Assembly: GCF_002432125.1 (NCBI RefSeq)
Contig: NZ_DJFS01000027.1
Span: 5,719 to 69,718 of the forward strand
Reading direction: 5' to 3'
Source of the DNA: Brevundimonas sp. UBA5866
Lineage (GTDB): Bacteria > Pseudomonadota > Alphaproteobacteria > Caulobacterales > Caulobacteraceae
DNA length: 64,000 nucleotides
Shown here: piece after piece, positions 27,589 through 36,688 of the stretch
Layout of the letters: the number at the start of each line of letters is the position of its first letter
Position numbering within the stretch: the first letter of the stretch is position 1
Translations under genes and position numbers: made by a program
Notes under the pieces: generated by a model
What the model saw: the letters and a program-made list of their open reading frames with translations, nothing else
Told to the model about the DNA's origin: nothing
Databases searched by the model: none

Positions 27589-28790
27589 TGGATCTGTCGC
27601 TGGCAGAAACCACGCGCATGCTCGTGGACGGGTTCGGGGCGATCGGCGCATTGGCCGTGGCGCTCGTCCTGTGGCGACGTCGCCGCCGCTCGACCGTCCA
27701 GAACGTGCTGCTGCTCGTGTTCGGACTGTCGGGCCTGTTCTATCTCTGCCGCGCGCTCAGCATGGCCACGGGCATCGATGCCTTCGCGGCCCTAACGCTG
27801 GTGCTGGCCTGCGCCCTGCCAACGGCGGCGCTGATCCTCGCGGAAATCCTGCTGCGGCGGCATTCACCGCTCTGGATGAAGATCGTCATCGGCGGCGGGA
27901 CCATCCTCGGCATCCTCGCCGCCCTTCTGGCCGGAAGCGGGATAGAGCGGGCGTTCAATCTGGCGATCTATGTGCCGTGCGCCCTGCTGCTGGTTCTGGG
28001 CCTGATCGTATTCCGCCGCCGTGACAGCCTGTCGCCGATGGAGAACTCTACCCTCAACGCCTATGCCCGCGCCCTTTTGGCGACGGGCCTGCTGGCGCTG
28101 ACGGATTTCCGTATCGGCCTGCCCGTCGGCCTGTCCGCACTGGGTCTGCTGGGCCTGGCCTATGCCGCCGCTGCCGGAGCCAATGCGCCCAAGGGGTGGC
28201 TGGACACGATCAAGGAGCTGTCGCTCACCTTCGCGACGGCCATCCTGCTGGCGGGCGCGCTGATGCTGCTCAACCGCCCGCAAAGCTGCCTGGAGGCAGG
28301 CTCGGTGCTGGCGGTGACCGTGGCCGCCCTGCTGGCCCTGTCGGTGCTGCTGCGCCTGCGCTCGGGCGGCAATGACCAACAGCGCCGCCTGTTCGACCAT
28401 ACGCTGGCCAACGCGGACACCGCATCTCTGAGCGCCTTTATCGCCGATGTGTCCCGCGTCGCGCCGCTGGAAGGGCTGATCCTCGCCCAGGGCAACGACC
28501 TGACCGATTACGACCCCGCCCTGCTGCCCGCCGCGTTCGAGGGCCGCCCCGTGGTCCACCTGTCCAGCCTTTGGGCCGAGCATCCGCTGGCCGATGCCCG
28601 CGAACAGCTGCGTGACCTGCTGCTGCGGCACAACTCGACGCACGCCATCCTGATCTCTCACCAGCCGCTGCGGATCGGGCTTGTCGCACTGGGCGGATCG
28701 GCCCTGTTGGACGAGGACGAGCGGGCCATGGCCCTGTTCCAGAAGACAGCCACCCTTTTGGCCGCACGCAGTACCGGAGAGGCCGCATGA
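27585..28790 (+). CDS. Membrane protein of the E1/nitroreductase operon
   Basis: 401 residues. The first 250 contain about eight hydrophobic helices with short basic loops (LWRRRRRSTVQN, VFRRRDSLSP). The last 140 form a soluble domain (RRLFDHTLANADTASLSAFIADVSRVAPLEGLILAQGNDL...). The layout resembles 7TM receptor-type or sensor proteins with a cytosolic output domain, but no named domain was recognised. ATG at 27585 overlaps the E1 stop; its own stop overlaps the next start. May tether the pathway to the inner membrane. Confidence 0.65.
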   Translation: MMDLSLAETTRMLVDGFGAIGALAVALVLWRRRRRSTVQNVLLLVFGLSGLFYLCRALSMATGIDAFAALTLVLACALPTAALILAEILLRRHSPLWMKIVIGGGTILGILAALLAGSGIERAFNLAIYVPCALLLVLGLIVFRRRDSLSPMENSTLNAYARALLATGLLALTDFRIGLPVGLSALGLLGLAYAAAAGANAPKGWLDTIKELSLTFATAILLAGALMLLNRPQSCLEAGSVLAVTVAALLALSVLLRLRSGGNDQQRRLFDHTLANADTASLSAFIADVSRVAPLEGLILAQGNDLTDYDPALLPAAFEGRPVVHLSSLWAEHPLADAREQLRDLLLRHNSTHAILISHQPLRIGLVALGGSALLDEDERAMALFQKTATLLAARSTGEAA

Positions 28791-29899
28791 CCCTTGAGCT
28801 GGTAAAGGGTGATTTCAACGCCTTCTTCCGCGTCCCGTTCGAGGTCTATCCGTCCGACAGCCCCTATGTCTCGCCCATGCGGTCGGACCTGAAAAAGTAT
28901 CTCGACCCCAAGCAGAACCCGATGCTGAAGTCCGGCGGCGCGCTGGAGTTCTATGTCGTCAAACGCGACGGCAGGCCCGTGGCCCGCGCGACCGCCCACC
29001 GCCACCTGCAGTCGAATGAACGCCACGGCTGGGCGCGGACCTGCTTCGGCTATTTCGACGCGGCGGACGATGCGGAGGCCATCGACCTGCTGTTCGCGGC
29101 CATCACCGACTTTGCCCGACGCCACGGCGATAGCGAGATCGTCGGCCCCTTCAACCTGACGGCCATGCAGATGGTCGGCATGGTGACCGAAGGGTTTGAA
29201 CACGCCCCCACCACCGACATGATGTGGCACCCGCCGCACCTGTCCGCCCATCTGCAGCGACTGGGTTTTGCAGCCCGATTTCCCATGTCGACGTGGGAGT
29301 TCACGCCTGACACCGTCGATCCCGACACACTGTTGAACAGCGGGGCGCGGGAAATCCTGTCGTCGCCGGACTGGACCTTTGCCCCCATCACCCGCAAGGA
29401 TTTCAAGATCCGCATGGAGGAAGGCCGCCTGTGCCTGAACGGCGGGTTTGACCGGAACCCGATGTTCGTCCCCCTGACCACCGAGGAGTTCCGGTTCCAG
29501 GCCGGCGAAATGATGTGGGTCATGGACCCGTCATTGGCCGCCATCATTCATCATAAAGATGAACCAGCGGGCGTAGTCATCTGTATTCCCGACCTTAATC
29601 CTTTCGTGAAGCATGCCGGCGCGCGGTATGGCATCCGTATGCTCTGGTCGTGGCTGCGCGGTCTGTTCACGGCCAAACGCGCCGTCATCATCCTTTATTC
29701 GGTCATGCCCGAACATCAGGGCAAGGGCGTCAACGCCGCCATGCTGCACCGTGTTGCTTCGGCCCTGAGGAAGGGTGGATACCGGACGTGCGGGGTCACC
29801 TGGATAGCCGATGTGAACAAGGCCTCGCTGCGCCAGATGGAGCGGTTGGGCGCACGTCGCCTGCATCGCACCCACCTGTTCCACAAGGGCATCGCATGA
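28787..29899 (+). CDS. YghO-like GNAT superfamily protein
   Basis: 370 residues. The N-terminal half has the pattern of YghO-type proteins (FNAFFRVPFEVYPSDSPYVSPMRSDLKKYL, then WARTCFGYFDAADD and SEIVGPFNLTAMQMVGMVTEGFEHAP). The C-terminal part carries a GNAT motif A (IILYSVMPEHQGKGVNAAMLHRVASALRKGGY) followed by ADVNKASLRQMERLGARRLHRTHLF, a typical GNAT end. Probably an N-acyltransferase. Fourth gene of the coupled operon, with ATGA overlaps on both sides. Confidence 0.75.
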   Translation: MTLELVKGDFNAFFRVPFEVYPSDSPYVSPMRSDLKKYLDPKQNPMLKSGGALEFYVVKRDGRPVARATAHRHLQSNERHGWARTCFGYFDAADDAEAIDLLFAAITDFARRHGDSEIVGPFNLTAMQMVGMVTEGFEHAPTTDMMWHPPHLSAHLQRLGFAARFPMSTWEFTPDTVDPDTLLNSGAREILSSPDWTFAPITRKDFKIRMEEGRLCLNGGFDRNPMFVPLTTEEFRFQAGEMMWVMDPSLAAIIHHKDEPAGVVICIPDLNPFVKHAGARYGIRMLWSWLRGLFTAKRAVIILYSVMPEHQGKGVNAAMLHRVASALRKGGYRTCGVTWIADVNKASLRQMERLGARRLHRTHLFHKGIA

Positions 29900-30867
29900 C
29901 GCCCGAACTGTTCCGCGAACTGGTGGCCGAGGCGGTGCTGTCACCCAATGTGCACAACATCCAGCCGACGCTGTGGCGTCTGGTGGATGCGCAGACCATC
30001 GCGCTGGTGCAGTCCCCCGTGCGCAGCCTGCCCGTCGGTGACCCGACCCGGCGCGATGCACAGGCCAGCCACGGTGCCGCTGCCGAGGGTATGGTCATTG
30101 CGGCCAGTGCCCGTGGTATCGCCCTATCCGTTGCGACGGCCGCGCCCGGAGAGGTCGCCCGCATGACGGTTACCGGGGCCTGCGCACCTGATCCTCTGGT
30201 GCCGTTCCTGACCCGTCGCCGCACATATCGTGGCGCGTTCGACAAAGCGCTTGAAGCCTCGGCCCTCAAGGCGTTGGAGACATGGTCACACCCCGATACC
30301 CGCCTGATCACCGACGACGCCCATATCAGGCAGATCGCCCTACTGACGGATCAGGCAACCCTGCGGGCCTTCCGTAACCGCCCCTACCGACAGGAGCTTG
30401 CTTCCTGGATGCGACTGACCAAGGCAGACCGCAACTGGAGCCGTGACGGACTGAATGCGCAGGCAATGGGAATGTCGGCACCGCTGGCTGTCGCGGCGGG
30501 TGTCGTGCTTTCCCATCCGGTGTTCGAGATATTCGACCGGCTGCAACTGGCGGGCATGCTCACGGCAGAGGCGGGCGTAACCCGCTCGGCCAGCGCACTT
30601 GTGGCCTTTGTCCAGGACCGTGATGCCGATCCCTTCCAGACTGGTCGCGACTGGCACCGCCTTTGGCTGGAACTGACCGCAAGGGGTCTGTCCGCCGCCC
30701 CCCTGACCATTTTGGGGGACGACGCGCAGGCAGCGGCAGAAATGGGCCACCGTTTGAACCTAGCGCCACACCAGCGTCTGGTCACAGTCCTGCGGGCAGG
30801 CATGGTGGACGCGGTCAAACTGCCCTCTCCCGCCCGCCTTCCGGTCGACGAACTGATCCTGCCCTAG
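29896..30867 (+). CDS. Acg-type nitroreductase family protein
   Basis: 323 residues resembling the Acg/Rv2032 group of nitroreductase-fold proteins: N-terminal flavin-contact segment AVLSPNVHNIQPTLWRL, RRRTYRGAF in the middle, and a duplicated-type C-terminal half. Mycobacterial members have been reported as FMN-binding without clear reductase activity, and nitroreductase domains occur fused or adjacent to E1-like domains (for example Rv1355c type; from memory). ATG at 29896 overlaps the previous stop. Last gene of the operon; its stop codon overlaps the stop of the convergent cytochrome gene. Confidence 0.75.
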   Translation: MTPELFRELVAEAVLSPNVHNIQPTLWRLVDAQTIALVQSPVRSLPVGDPTRRDAQASHGAAAEGMVIAASARGIALSVATAAPGEVARMTVTGACAPDPLVPFLTRRRTYRGAFDKALEASALKALETWSHPDTRLITDDAHIRQIALLTDQATLRAFRNRPYRQELASWMRLTKADRNWSRDGLNAQAMGMSAPLAVAAGVVLSHPVFEIFDRLQLAGMLTAEAGVTRSASALVAFVQDRDADPFQTGRDWHRLWLELTARGLSAAPLTILGDDAQAAAEMGHRLNLAPHQRLVTVLRAGMVDAVKLPSPARLPVDELILP

Positions 30868-32513
30868 AGCCGTTTGAGGTACTCCAGAAGGTCGCGACGT
30901 TCCTCGATACTCAGACCGTCGAACATACGTGTATGGCCGCCATTACCCATGCCGCGCTGGCGGGTATCGACCTGCGACGGGCGGCTGTAGGGTTGATATC
31001 CCGCAGGGTAATCCACCCCGACCTTGTCCAGATTCATGGCATGGCCGCCCGTCTGGAAGATCGCCGGGCGTTCTTCCAGCCCCAGCAAAGCCGCCAGCGA
31101 CGGCACCGAGCCATTGTGCAGATAGGGCGCGCTTTGCCAGATGCCCGTCAGCGGCGGCGGCGCATACCGGCCCGTGGCCTCGGCATGGATATGGCGAGCG
31201 ATGGGTCTACGGTTCACGCTGTCCACAAGCTGCTGATCCATAGCCTCGGCGCGGGCGCTGTCCGTGCCGACTGTCTTGAGCACATTGGGAAAACGGCTCA
31301 GGCGCGGGCCCTGTGGCGTTTCCTGATAGGTCCCGTGGCAGGATGAGCATTTGGCTGAAAACAATGCGCCCCCGCGACCTGCACGCTCCATGTCGATTTG
31401 ACCCGGGAAGGGCTGGGGCCTGACCGTAGCGACAAAGGCAAACGCTTCGCGTACGGTCGGGATCGCCCGCACGGCTGCACGGTCGCTCATGCCCATCGTC
31501 GGCACGGTGAAATAGGCCGTGATCCCCGCCAGATCACCGAGATGGCCATCGGTAATGTCGGCTGTTGTCAGCGCCCGCTCGCGATCGTCGTGGCCGGTCG
31601 GCGCATAGGCCCCGTCCCACAGCAACATGGAGCGGAAGCCTCGGTCAGCCAGATGGGGCACGGAGGTAAAGCCCCGCTCACGCGCATAGACATCGCTCTG
31701 ATCCGCCAGAAGACCATGCTGCAGCTTCAGTGCCGCCACGCCATTGGTCACGCCCGCATGGCCATTGCTGAACGGCAGAGGCCCCGTCCCGGCACTGCCA
31801 ATTTCGGCCAGACGTTCCCTGACCCGAGGCAGCACGAAGTCACGCAGGGTCTTTTCTTCCCCAGCCGTCATTTCAGGATACAGGCGCCGCGTGGACGCCA
31901 TCAAGGCATCGCTGTCCCGTGTCGCCGCAACCAGGGCGCGATAAATATCCTGGGTGTAGGTTTCCAGATCGAGCGACGGATTGGGGGCCCCCAGCCACAA
32001 ACGCCCGGTCTGCGGCCTGCCCTGCGCGTCATAGGTCGGTGCGGCATGACAGGCGGCACATCCCGTGCTGGCGATCTGTATCTCGATCTGCGGGATCGAG
32101 CGGGTGCCTGTGCCCAAAACCAGACCCATAGCCGCTTCCGGCACCGGCGCGGGCCCGGCACCCTCGGGCCAGTTGGCTATGGTCTGCGGATAGAAAAAGC
32201 CATAGCCCTGCATGATCCGCTGAAGAGCATCGAGCGATTGATCATCCGGCGACAGATGCATCACCAAGGCCGCCGACGTCAGCTTCCACGGCAGGGCCAC
32301 CGTGTTCATCGCATCGGAGTTCAGTCCGCCGAAATCGCCGAATGCAAACTGCATCGCCCCGCGTGCGACGGCGTCATCAGATGGCTGCCAGTTTTCCAGA
32401 ACTGTTGAGCGCGCAGAGATATGGCCGCGAAGGAAATCCCAGGCGTTATTTCCCGACGCTCCGCATCCCGACAGCGCGAGTAAAGCCGCACCTGCAATCC
32501 AACAGCGTTTCAT
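30864..32513 (-). CDS. Dihaem cytochrome c lipoprotein (RoxA/MauG-like)
   Basis: 549-residue lipoprotein: lipobox LLALSGC at the N-terminus. Two c-type haem sites, CAACH (about residue 156) and CSSCH in the C-terminal third, indicate a dihaem periplasmic protein. Segments such as LLWDGAYAPTGHDDRERAL and PPLTGIWQSAPYLHNGSVPSLAALL resemble dihaem cytochrome c peroxidase and the RoxA-type rubber oxygenases, but it is shorter than RoxA. Activity, peroxidase or oxygenase, cannot be decided. ATG at 32513 gives the proper signal peptide; the open frame extends ten codons further. Monocistronic, convergent with the E1 operon. Confidence 0.75.
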   Translation of the reverse strand: MKRCWIAGAALLALSGCGASGNNAWDFLRGHISARSTVLENWQPSDDAVARGAMQFAFGDFGGLNSDAMNTVALPWKLTSAALVMHLSPDDQSLDALQRIMQGYGFFYPQTIANWPEGAGPAPVPEAAMGLVLGTGTRSIPQIEIQIASTGCAACHAAPTYDAQGRPQTGRLWLGAPNPSLDLETYTQDIYRALVAATRDSDALMASTRRLYPEMTAGEEKTLRDFVLPRVRERLAEIGSAGTGPLPFSNGHAGVTNGVAALKLQHGLLADQSDVYARERGFTSVPHLADRGFRSMLLWDGAYAPTGHDDRERALTTADITDGHLGDLAGITAYFTVPTMGMSDRAAVRAIPTVREAFAFVATVRPQPFPGQIDMERAGRGGALFSAKCSSCHGTYQETPQGPRLSRFPNVLKTVGTDSARAEAMDQQLVDSVNRRPIARHIHAEATGRYAPPPLTGIWQSAPYLHNGSVPSLAALLGLEERPAIFQTGGHAMNLDKVGVDYPAGYQPYSRPSQVDTRQRGMGNGGHTRMFDGLSIEERRDLLEYLKRL

Positions 32514-32767
32514 ACCCGACGCTCCCAGCGACCCTATGGCCACAGTGTTAGTGCGCTTTGCGCAGACACGCCAACCATCACAAACAGTTCAGGTTCTGAC
32601 ACAGGCGACATCCGCATGATTCAGCGAGCAAAAATGTCAGAAACAGCAATTTGCGAATAACTCGCAGAAAACACAGAGGAACCCGTTTTCCAGCGCTGGG
32701 TTTTTAAAGCACTCGATGGGCGTTTGCAGACTGCTGCGCCGGTCTAAAGCGGATGGAGATAGCGATA

Positions 32768-34918
32768 ATGAAATCCTCCAAGACTTCCCCCAGTCTGGAC
32801 AATAGCCTGAACCATCACTCGCCTGGCACAGGCAAGGGCGAGTTCAAGACCGATACCGGCAACGCTGGCGAGACCCAGCAGCACATCAAGAATGATGGCG
32901 ACCACAAGGATGGCGTGGCGCATTTGACCGACAATTTCGGTCACCGCATCTCCGACAACCAGAACAGCCTTCGCGCAGGTGCCCGCGGCCCGACGCTGCT
33001 TGAGGACTTTGTCCTGCGCGAGAAAATTTTCCACTTCGACCACGAACGCATCCCCGAGCGCATCGTCCACGCGCGCGGCTCGGGCGCGCATGGCGTGTTC
33101 AAGGTGACCAAGGCCATTCCGGAACTGACCAAAGCCGGTCTGTTTCAAAAGGAAGGCAATGAATGCCCCGTCTTCGTGCGCTTCTCGACCGTCGCGGGCG
33201 GCGCGGGATCCATCGACACGCCGCGCGACGTGCGCGGCTTTGCGGTGAAGCTCTACACCGACGAAGGCAACTGGGACCTCGTGGGCAACAACATCCCCGT
33301 CTTCTTCATCCAGGACGCGATGAAGTTCCCCGACCTCGTCCATTCGGTGAAGATGGAGGCCGACCGCGGCTATCCGCAGGCCGCCTCGGCGCATGACACC
33401 TTCTGGGATTTCGTCTCCCTGATGCCCGAGACCATGCACATGATCATGTGGGCCATGTCGGACCGTGGCATACCGCGCACCCTGCGCCACATCGAGGGTT
33501 TCGGCGTCCACACCTTCCGCTTCGTCAATGAAAAGGGCGAAGGCAAGTTCGTGAAATTCCACTGGAAGCCGGTGCTGGGCATTGAAAGCACCACCTGGGA
33601 CGAAGCGGTCAAGATCGCCGGTGCCGATCCCGACTTCCACCGCCGCGACCTGTTCGAAGCCATCGATGCGGGTGACTTCCCCGAATGGGATTTCGGCATT
33701 CAGGTGTTTGACGAGGCATGGGCCGCCAAACAGCCCTATGACGTCCTCGACGCCACCAAGCTGATCCCCGAGGAAGAGATTCCGGTCCAGATCATCGGCC
33801 GCATGACGCTGAACCGGAACGTCGACAACTTCTTCGCCGAGACCGAACAGGCTGCCTTCCTGCCCTCCAACATCCTTCCTGGCATCGACTTCACCAACGA
33901 CCCGCTGCTGCAGGGCCGCCTGTTCTCCTATCTGGACACGCAGAAGTCGCGCCTCGGCACGACCAACTTCCACAAGATCCCGATCAATGCGCCGAAATGC
34001 CCGTTCCACAACTTCCAGCGTGACGGGCTGATGCAGACGCTGATCCCCACGGGCCGCGCCAACTATGAGCCGAACAGCCTGAACGAAGCGGGCGAGGACG
34101 CAGGTCCCCGCGCCTGCCCCGAAACCGGCTTCACCTCGTTCCGCGAGAACGGCGAGCGCAACGACGGCAGCGAACTGCTGCGCGTGCGTGCGGAAACCTT
34201 TGCGGACCACTATTCGCAGGCCCGCCTCTTCTATCGTTCGCAGACCGAGAACGAACAGGCCCACATCCGTGACGCCATTGTCTTCGAGCTGTCGAAGGTA
34301 AACCTCGAACACGTCCGCGAGCGTGTGCTGTCGCGCCTGCGTAACATCGACGAAGACATGGCCAAGCGCATCGCTGACGGTCTGGCCATGGACCTGCCCG
34401 CCAAGGCCAAGGTCGCCAAGGAGCCGGTGGATATGAAGCCGTCGGACGCCCTGTCGATCCAGAAGCAGGCCAAGAAGACCTTCAAGGGCCGCACCGTTGG
34501 CATCCTGTTCGCCGAAGGCTCGGACAAGGCCGGCATCGAGAAGCTGAAGGGCGACATCGAAAAGGCGGGCGGCACCGTCAAACTGGTCGCGCCCAAGGTC
34601 GGCGGCATTCCGGTCAAGGGCGGCACGCTGAAAGCCGATGAAAAGCTGGAAGGCGCGCCGTCGGTCGTGTTCGACGCCATCGCCTCGATCATCATGCCGG
34701 ACGCCGCCGAAAAGCTGACGAAGAACGCCGCCGCCATCCAGTGGTTCGCCGACGCCTATGCCCACTGCAAGACCATCGGCCACTGCAAGGGCACGCAGAT
34801 CCTGCTCGACAAGGCCAATGTCGAAAAAGACCAAGGCGTGGTGCCGTGGGAGGAAATGGTCGGCGTAGGACCCGTCCGTCACTGGGCGCGCGAGCCCAAA
34901 GTCCGCGACCTGCCGTAA
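32768..34918 (+). CDS. katE: Large-subunit monofunctional catalase
   Basis: 716-residue HPII-type catalase: breaks hydrogen peroxide to water and oxygen. The N-terminal extension is followed by the active-site His segment ([17 protein letters not shown]), the distal Asn region, and the haem ligand Tyr in [14 protein letters not shown]. The C-terminal about 150 residues ([34 protein letters not shown]...) form the DJ-1/PfpI-like domain specific to large catalases. ATG at 32768 has GGAG nine bases upstream; ATG at 32753 would add five residues. Co-oriented with the hemerythrin gene 12 bases later, so likely one stress operon. Confidence 0.96.
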   Translation: MKSSKTSPSLDNSLNHHSPGTGKGEFKTDTGNAGETQQHIKNDGDHKDGVAHLTDNFGHRISDNQNSLRAGARGPTLLEDFVLREKIFHFDHERIPERIVHARGSGAHGVFKVTKAIPELTKAGLFQKEGNECPVFVRFSTVAGGAGSIDTPRDVRGFAVKLYTDEGNWDLVGNNIPVFFIQDAMKFPDLVHSVKMEADRGYPQAASAHDTFWDFVSLMPETMHMIMWAMSDRGIPRTLRHIEGFGVHTFRFVNEKGEGKFVKFHWKPVLGIESTTWDEAVKIAGADPDFHRRDLFEAIDAGDFPEWDFGIQVFDEAWAAKQPYDVLDATKLIPEEEIPVQIIGRMTLNRNVDNFFAETEQAAFLPSNILPGIDFTNDPLLQGRLFSYLDTQKSRLGTTNFHKIPINAPKCPFHNFQRDGLMQTLIPTGRANYEPNSLNEAGEDAGPRACPETGFTSFRENGERNDGSELLRVRAETFADHYSQARLFYRSQTENEQAHIRDAIVFELSKVNLEHVRERVLSRLRNIDEDMAKRIADGLAMDLPAKAKVAKEPVDMKPSDALSIQKQAKKTFKGRTVGILFAEGSDKAGIEKLKGDIEKAGGTVKLVAPKVGGIPVKGGTLKADEKLEGAPSVVFDAIASIIMPDAAEKLTKNAAAIQWFADAYAHCKTIGHCKGTQILLDKANVEKDQGVVPWEEMVGVGPVRHWAREPKVRDLP

Positions 34919-34930
34919 GGAGACGCAAAC

Positions 34931-35569
34931 ATGGCAACCCAAACCCCAGCGGCAGCCAAGACCAAGGCTGACCAACCGACCAAGAAGGATCCGAAGAAGG
35001 CCAAGGCCTCCGCTATTGCAGAGGCCAAATCCTTCGCGCCCGAACTGGCCGTGCGCATCGGCTCGACGCCCAAGACCAAGTTCCGAGGCAATCCCGATGT
35101 GTTCGGCCGTCTGGTCGAGGACCACGACAAGCACCGTGCCCTGATCGCCATGATCGAGGAAACCACCAGCAGCAATCCCGAACAGCGCAAGATGCTGTTC
35201 GAGGAGTTCGTCAAAGAGGTCCAGTCCCACGCCAATGCCGAGGATCAGGCCCTGTGGTCTACGGTCCTGCGTGATCCGTCCACCACGGACGATGCCCGCC
35301 ACGCCGTGGCCGAGCACAAGGAGCTGGACAAGCTGATGGCGGACCTTGCCGCGCGCGACTATGCCAACCCGGGCTGGCTCCGCCGCTTTGCCGCGCTGAA
35401 GGAGGAATATCTCCACCACGTCGGCGAAGAGGAACAGGAGCAGTTCGTCGCCGCCGAGAAAATCCTCTCGGACAGCGACCTCAAATACATGCGCAAGGTC
35501 TTCGAGCGCCGCAAGAAAGCCGAGAAAGCCGCGGCCAAGATCGAAAAGAAGATCAAGCTCAAGTCCTAG
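34931..35569 (+). CDS. Hemerythrin HHE domain protein
   Basis: 212 residues. After a Lys/Ala-rich N-terminus of about 55 residues is a four-helix hemerythrin-like domain: HDKHR, then HANAEDQALW, HKELDKLM, and YLHHVGEEEQEQF provide the His and Glu ligands for a di-iron centre. The end is a Lys/Ala-rich helix. Such proteins bind oxygen, NO or iron, and stand-alone HHE proteins are linked to oxidative stress. AAGGAGA lies nine bases before the ATG. Twelve bases after katE. Confidence 0.88.
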   Translation: MATQTPAAAKTKADQPTKKDPKKAKASAIAEAKSFAPELAVRIGSTPKTKFRGNPDVFGRLVEDHDKHRALIAMIEETTSSNPEQRKMLFEEFVKEVQSHANAEDQALWSTVLRDPSTTDDARHAVAEHKELDKLMADLAARDYANPGWLRRFAALKEEYLHHVGEEEQEQFVAAEKILSDSDLKYMRKVFERRKKAEKAAAKIEKKIKLKS

Positions 35570-35594
35570 CGCCGCCTCTTGCGCAAACCTGTGG

Positions 35595-35622
35595 CCCCGC
35601 CCCTGTGGCGGGGTCTTTTTTT
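35595..35622 (+). terminator. Terminator after hemerythrin gene
   Basis: Seven-bp stem CCCCGCC/GGCGGGG with five-base loop and a T-run at 35616-35622. Confidence 0.8.
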
Positions 35623-35689
35623 GGCCGCGTACACCGGCCAGCCCGCAATCCTGATTGACACACCCTGCGGGCATGGGGACTGTCCGACC

Positions 35690-36628
35690 ATGAGCGCCAC
35701 CCTGCCTGATACGACCGCCGACAAGTCACGCTATCTGCCCGCCAACTCTGCGGGCCGCGCCCTGAATGTACTGGGTGATCGCTGGGTGCTGATGATCCTC
35801 GGTCAGGCGATTACGGGTGTCTCCCGTTTCGAGGAATTCCAGTCCCGTATCGGTATTGCCCGCAGCCTGCTGACCGAACGGCTGCGCCGGCTGGAAACGG
35901 CTGGGGTACTGGCCCGCCACCGCTACAACGCCCGCCCCCCGCGCGATGAGTATCGCCTGACCGAAATGGGACAGGACCTTTTCCGCGCGGCCATGATGAT
36001 CATCCGCTGGGAACGGAACTGGTATCCCGATGCCAAGGTCAGGGTGTTGAACCTGACCCATACCGACGGCCATGTGCTGGTGCCCCAGTGCCGCTGTGCG
36101 CACTGTGACGAGGAAGTCATCGCACGCGAGACCCATTCCATCCCCGGTCCGGGCGCGGGGCTGGAACCGCCACTGAAAGCCCGCGCCCAGCGCCGCTCGG
36201 TGGTGGACAATCCCAATACCGCGCACACCATGATCGAGCGCACGATCGATGTGTTGGGTGACCGCTGGATCGCCCATACCATCGCCGCCTCTTTTCTGGG
36301 CTGTCGCCGGTTTGGCGAGTTCCAGCAACGGCTGGGCATAGCCACCAATATCCTGTCCGAACGTCTGGCCCGTCTGGTGACGCTGGGCATTCTTGAACAG
36401 CGCCCCTATCAGACCCAACCCGTACGCATGGAATACCGGTTGACGCCCAAGGGGCTGGACCTGTTCCCGCTGGTGGTCGAACTGGTCAACTGGGGTGCCC
36501 GCTGGCTTTCCGGCCCTGAGGGTCCGCCCGAGATTCTGATGCATAAATGCGGGCAGAAACTGGTGACACGCATTGTCTGCGGCAACTGCAATCAAGACAT
36601 CGAACGTGGCAGCCTGACCGGCCTCTGA
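35690..36628 (+). CDS. Tandem HxlR-type regulator
   Basis: 312 residues with two complete HxlR winged-helix domains in one chain. Repeat 1 is about 18-110 (NVLGDRWVLMILGQAITGVSRFEEFQSRIGIARSLLTERLRRLETAGVL) and repeat 2 about 178-275 (DVLGDRWIAHTIAASFLGCRRFGEFQQRLGIATNILSERLARLVTLGIL). Each is followed by a Cys-containing segment (CRCAHC; CGQKL...CGNC) that could bind a metal or sense redox. HxlR proteins normally dimerise, so this chain may act as a built-in dimer. ATG at 35690 starts close to repeat 1. The carotenoid oxygenase gene follows, with a palindrome between. Confidence 0.85.
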   Translation: MSATLPDTTADKSRYLPANSAGRALNVLGDRWVLMILGQAITGVSRFEEFQSRIGIARSLLTERLRRLETAGVLARHRYNARPPRDEYRLTEMGQDLFRAAMMIIRWERNWYPDAKVRVLNLTHTDGHVLVPQCRCAHCDEEVIARETHSIPGPGAGLEPPLKARAQRRSVVDNPNTAHTMIERTIDVLGDRWIAHTIAASFLGCRRFGEFQQRLGIATNILSERLARLVTLGILEQRPYQTQPVRMEYRLTPKGLDLFPLVVELVNWGARWLSGPEGPPEILMHKCGQKLVTRIVCGNCNQDIERGSLTGL

Positions 36629-36647
36629 CCTTACTTGCATAAACAGA

Positions 36648-36660
36648 CTAACAGTGTTAG
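36648..36660. promoter_or_regulatory. Palindrome before the carotenoid oxygenase
   Basis: CTAACA-G-TGTTAG is a perfect 13-base palindrome 29 bases before the oxygenase ATG. It lies just after a TTGCAT that could be a -35 element, so a bound protein would block the promoter. The tandem HxlR protein encoded immediately upstream is the natural candidate. Confidence 0.55.
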
Positions 36661-36688
36661 CTGATGACCACACCAATGGGGAATGGTC

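Noticed and set aside
32541..32550. ACAGTGTTAG, identical to ten bases of the palindrome before the carotenoid oxygenase.
   Set aside because: Only one half plus the centre is present here, so it is not an inverted repeat; a ten-base match in this window can arise by chance.
32744..35674. Open frame of about 970 codons antisense to the catalase and hemerythrin genes.
   Set aside because: Antisense shadow; the plus-strand genes have full family signatures. The same applies to long frames opposite the M14 peptidase (42356-45076) and the CoA ligase (38772-41003).
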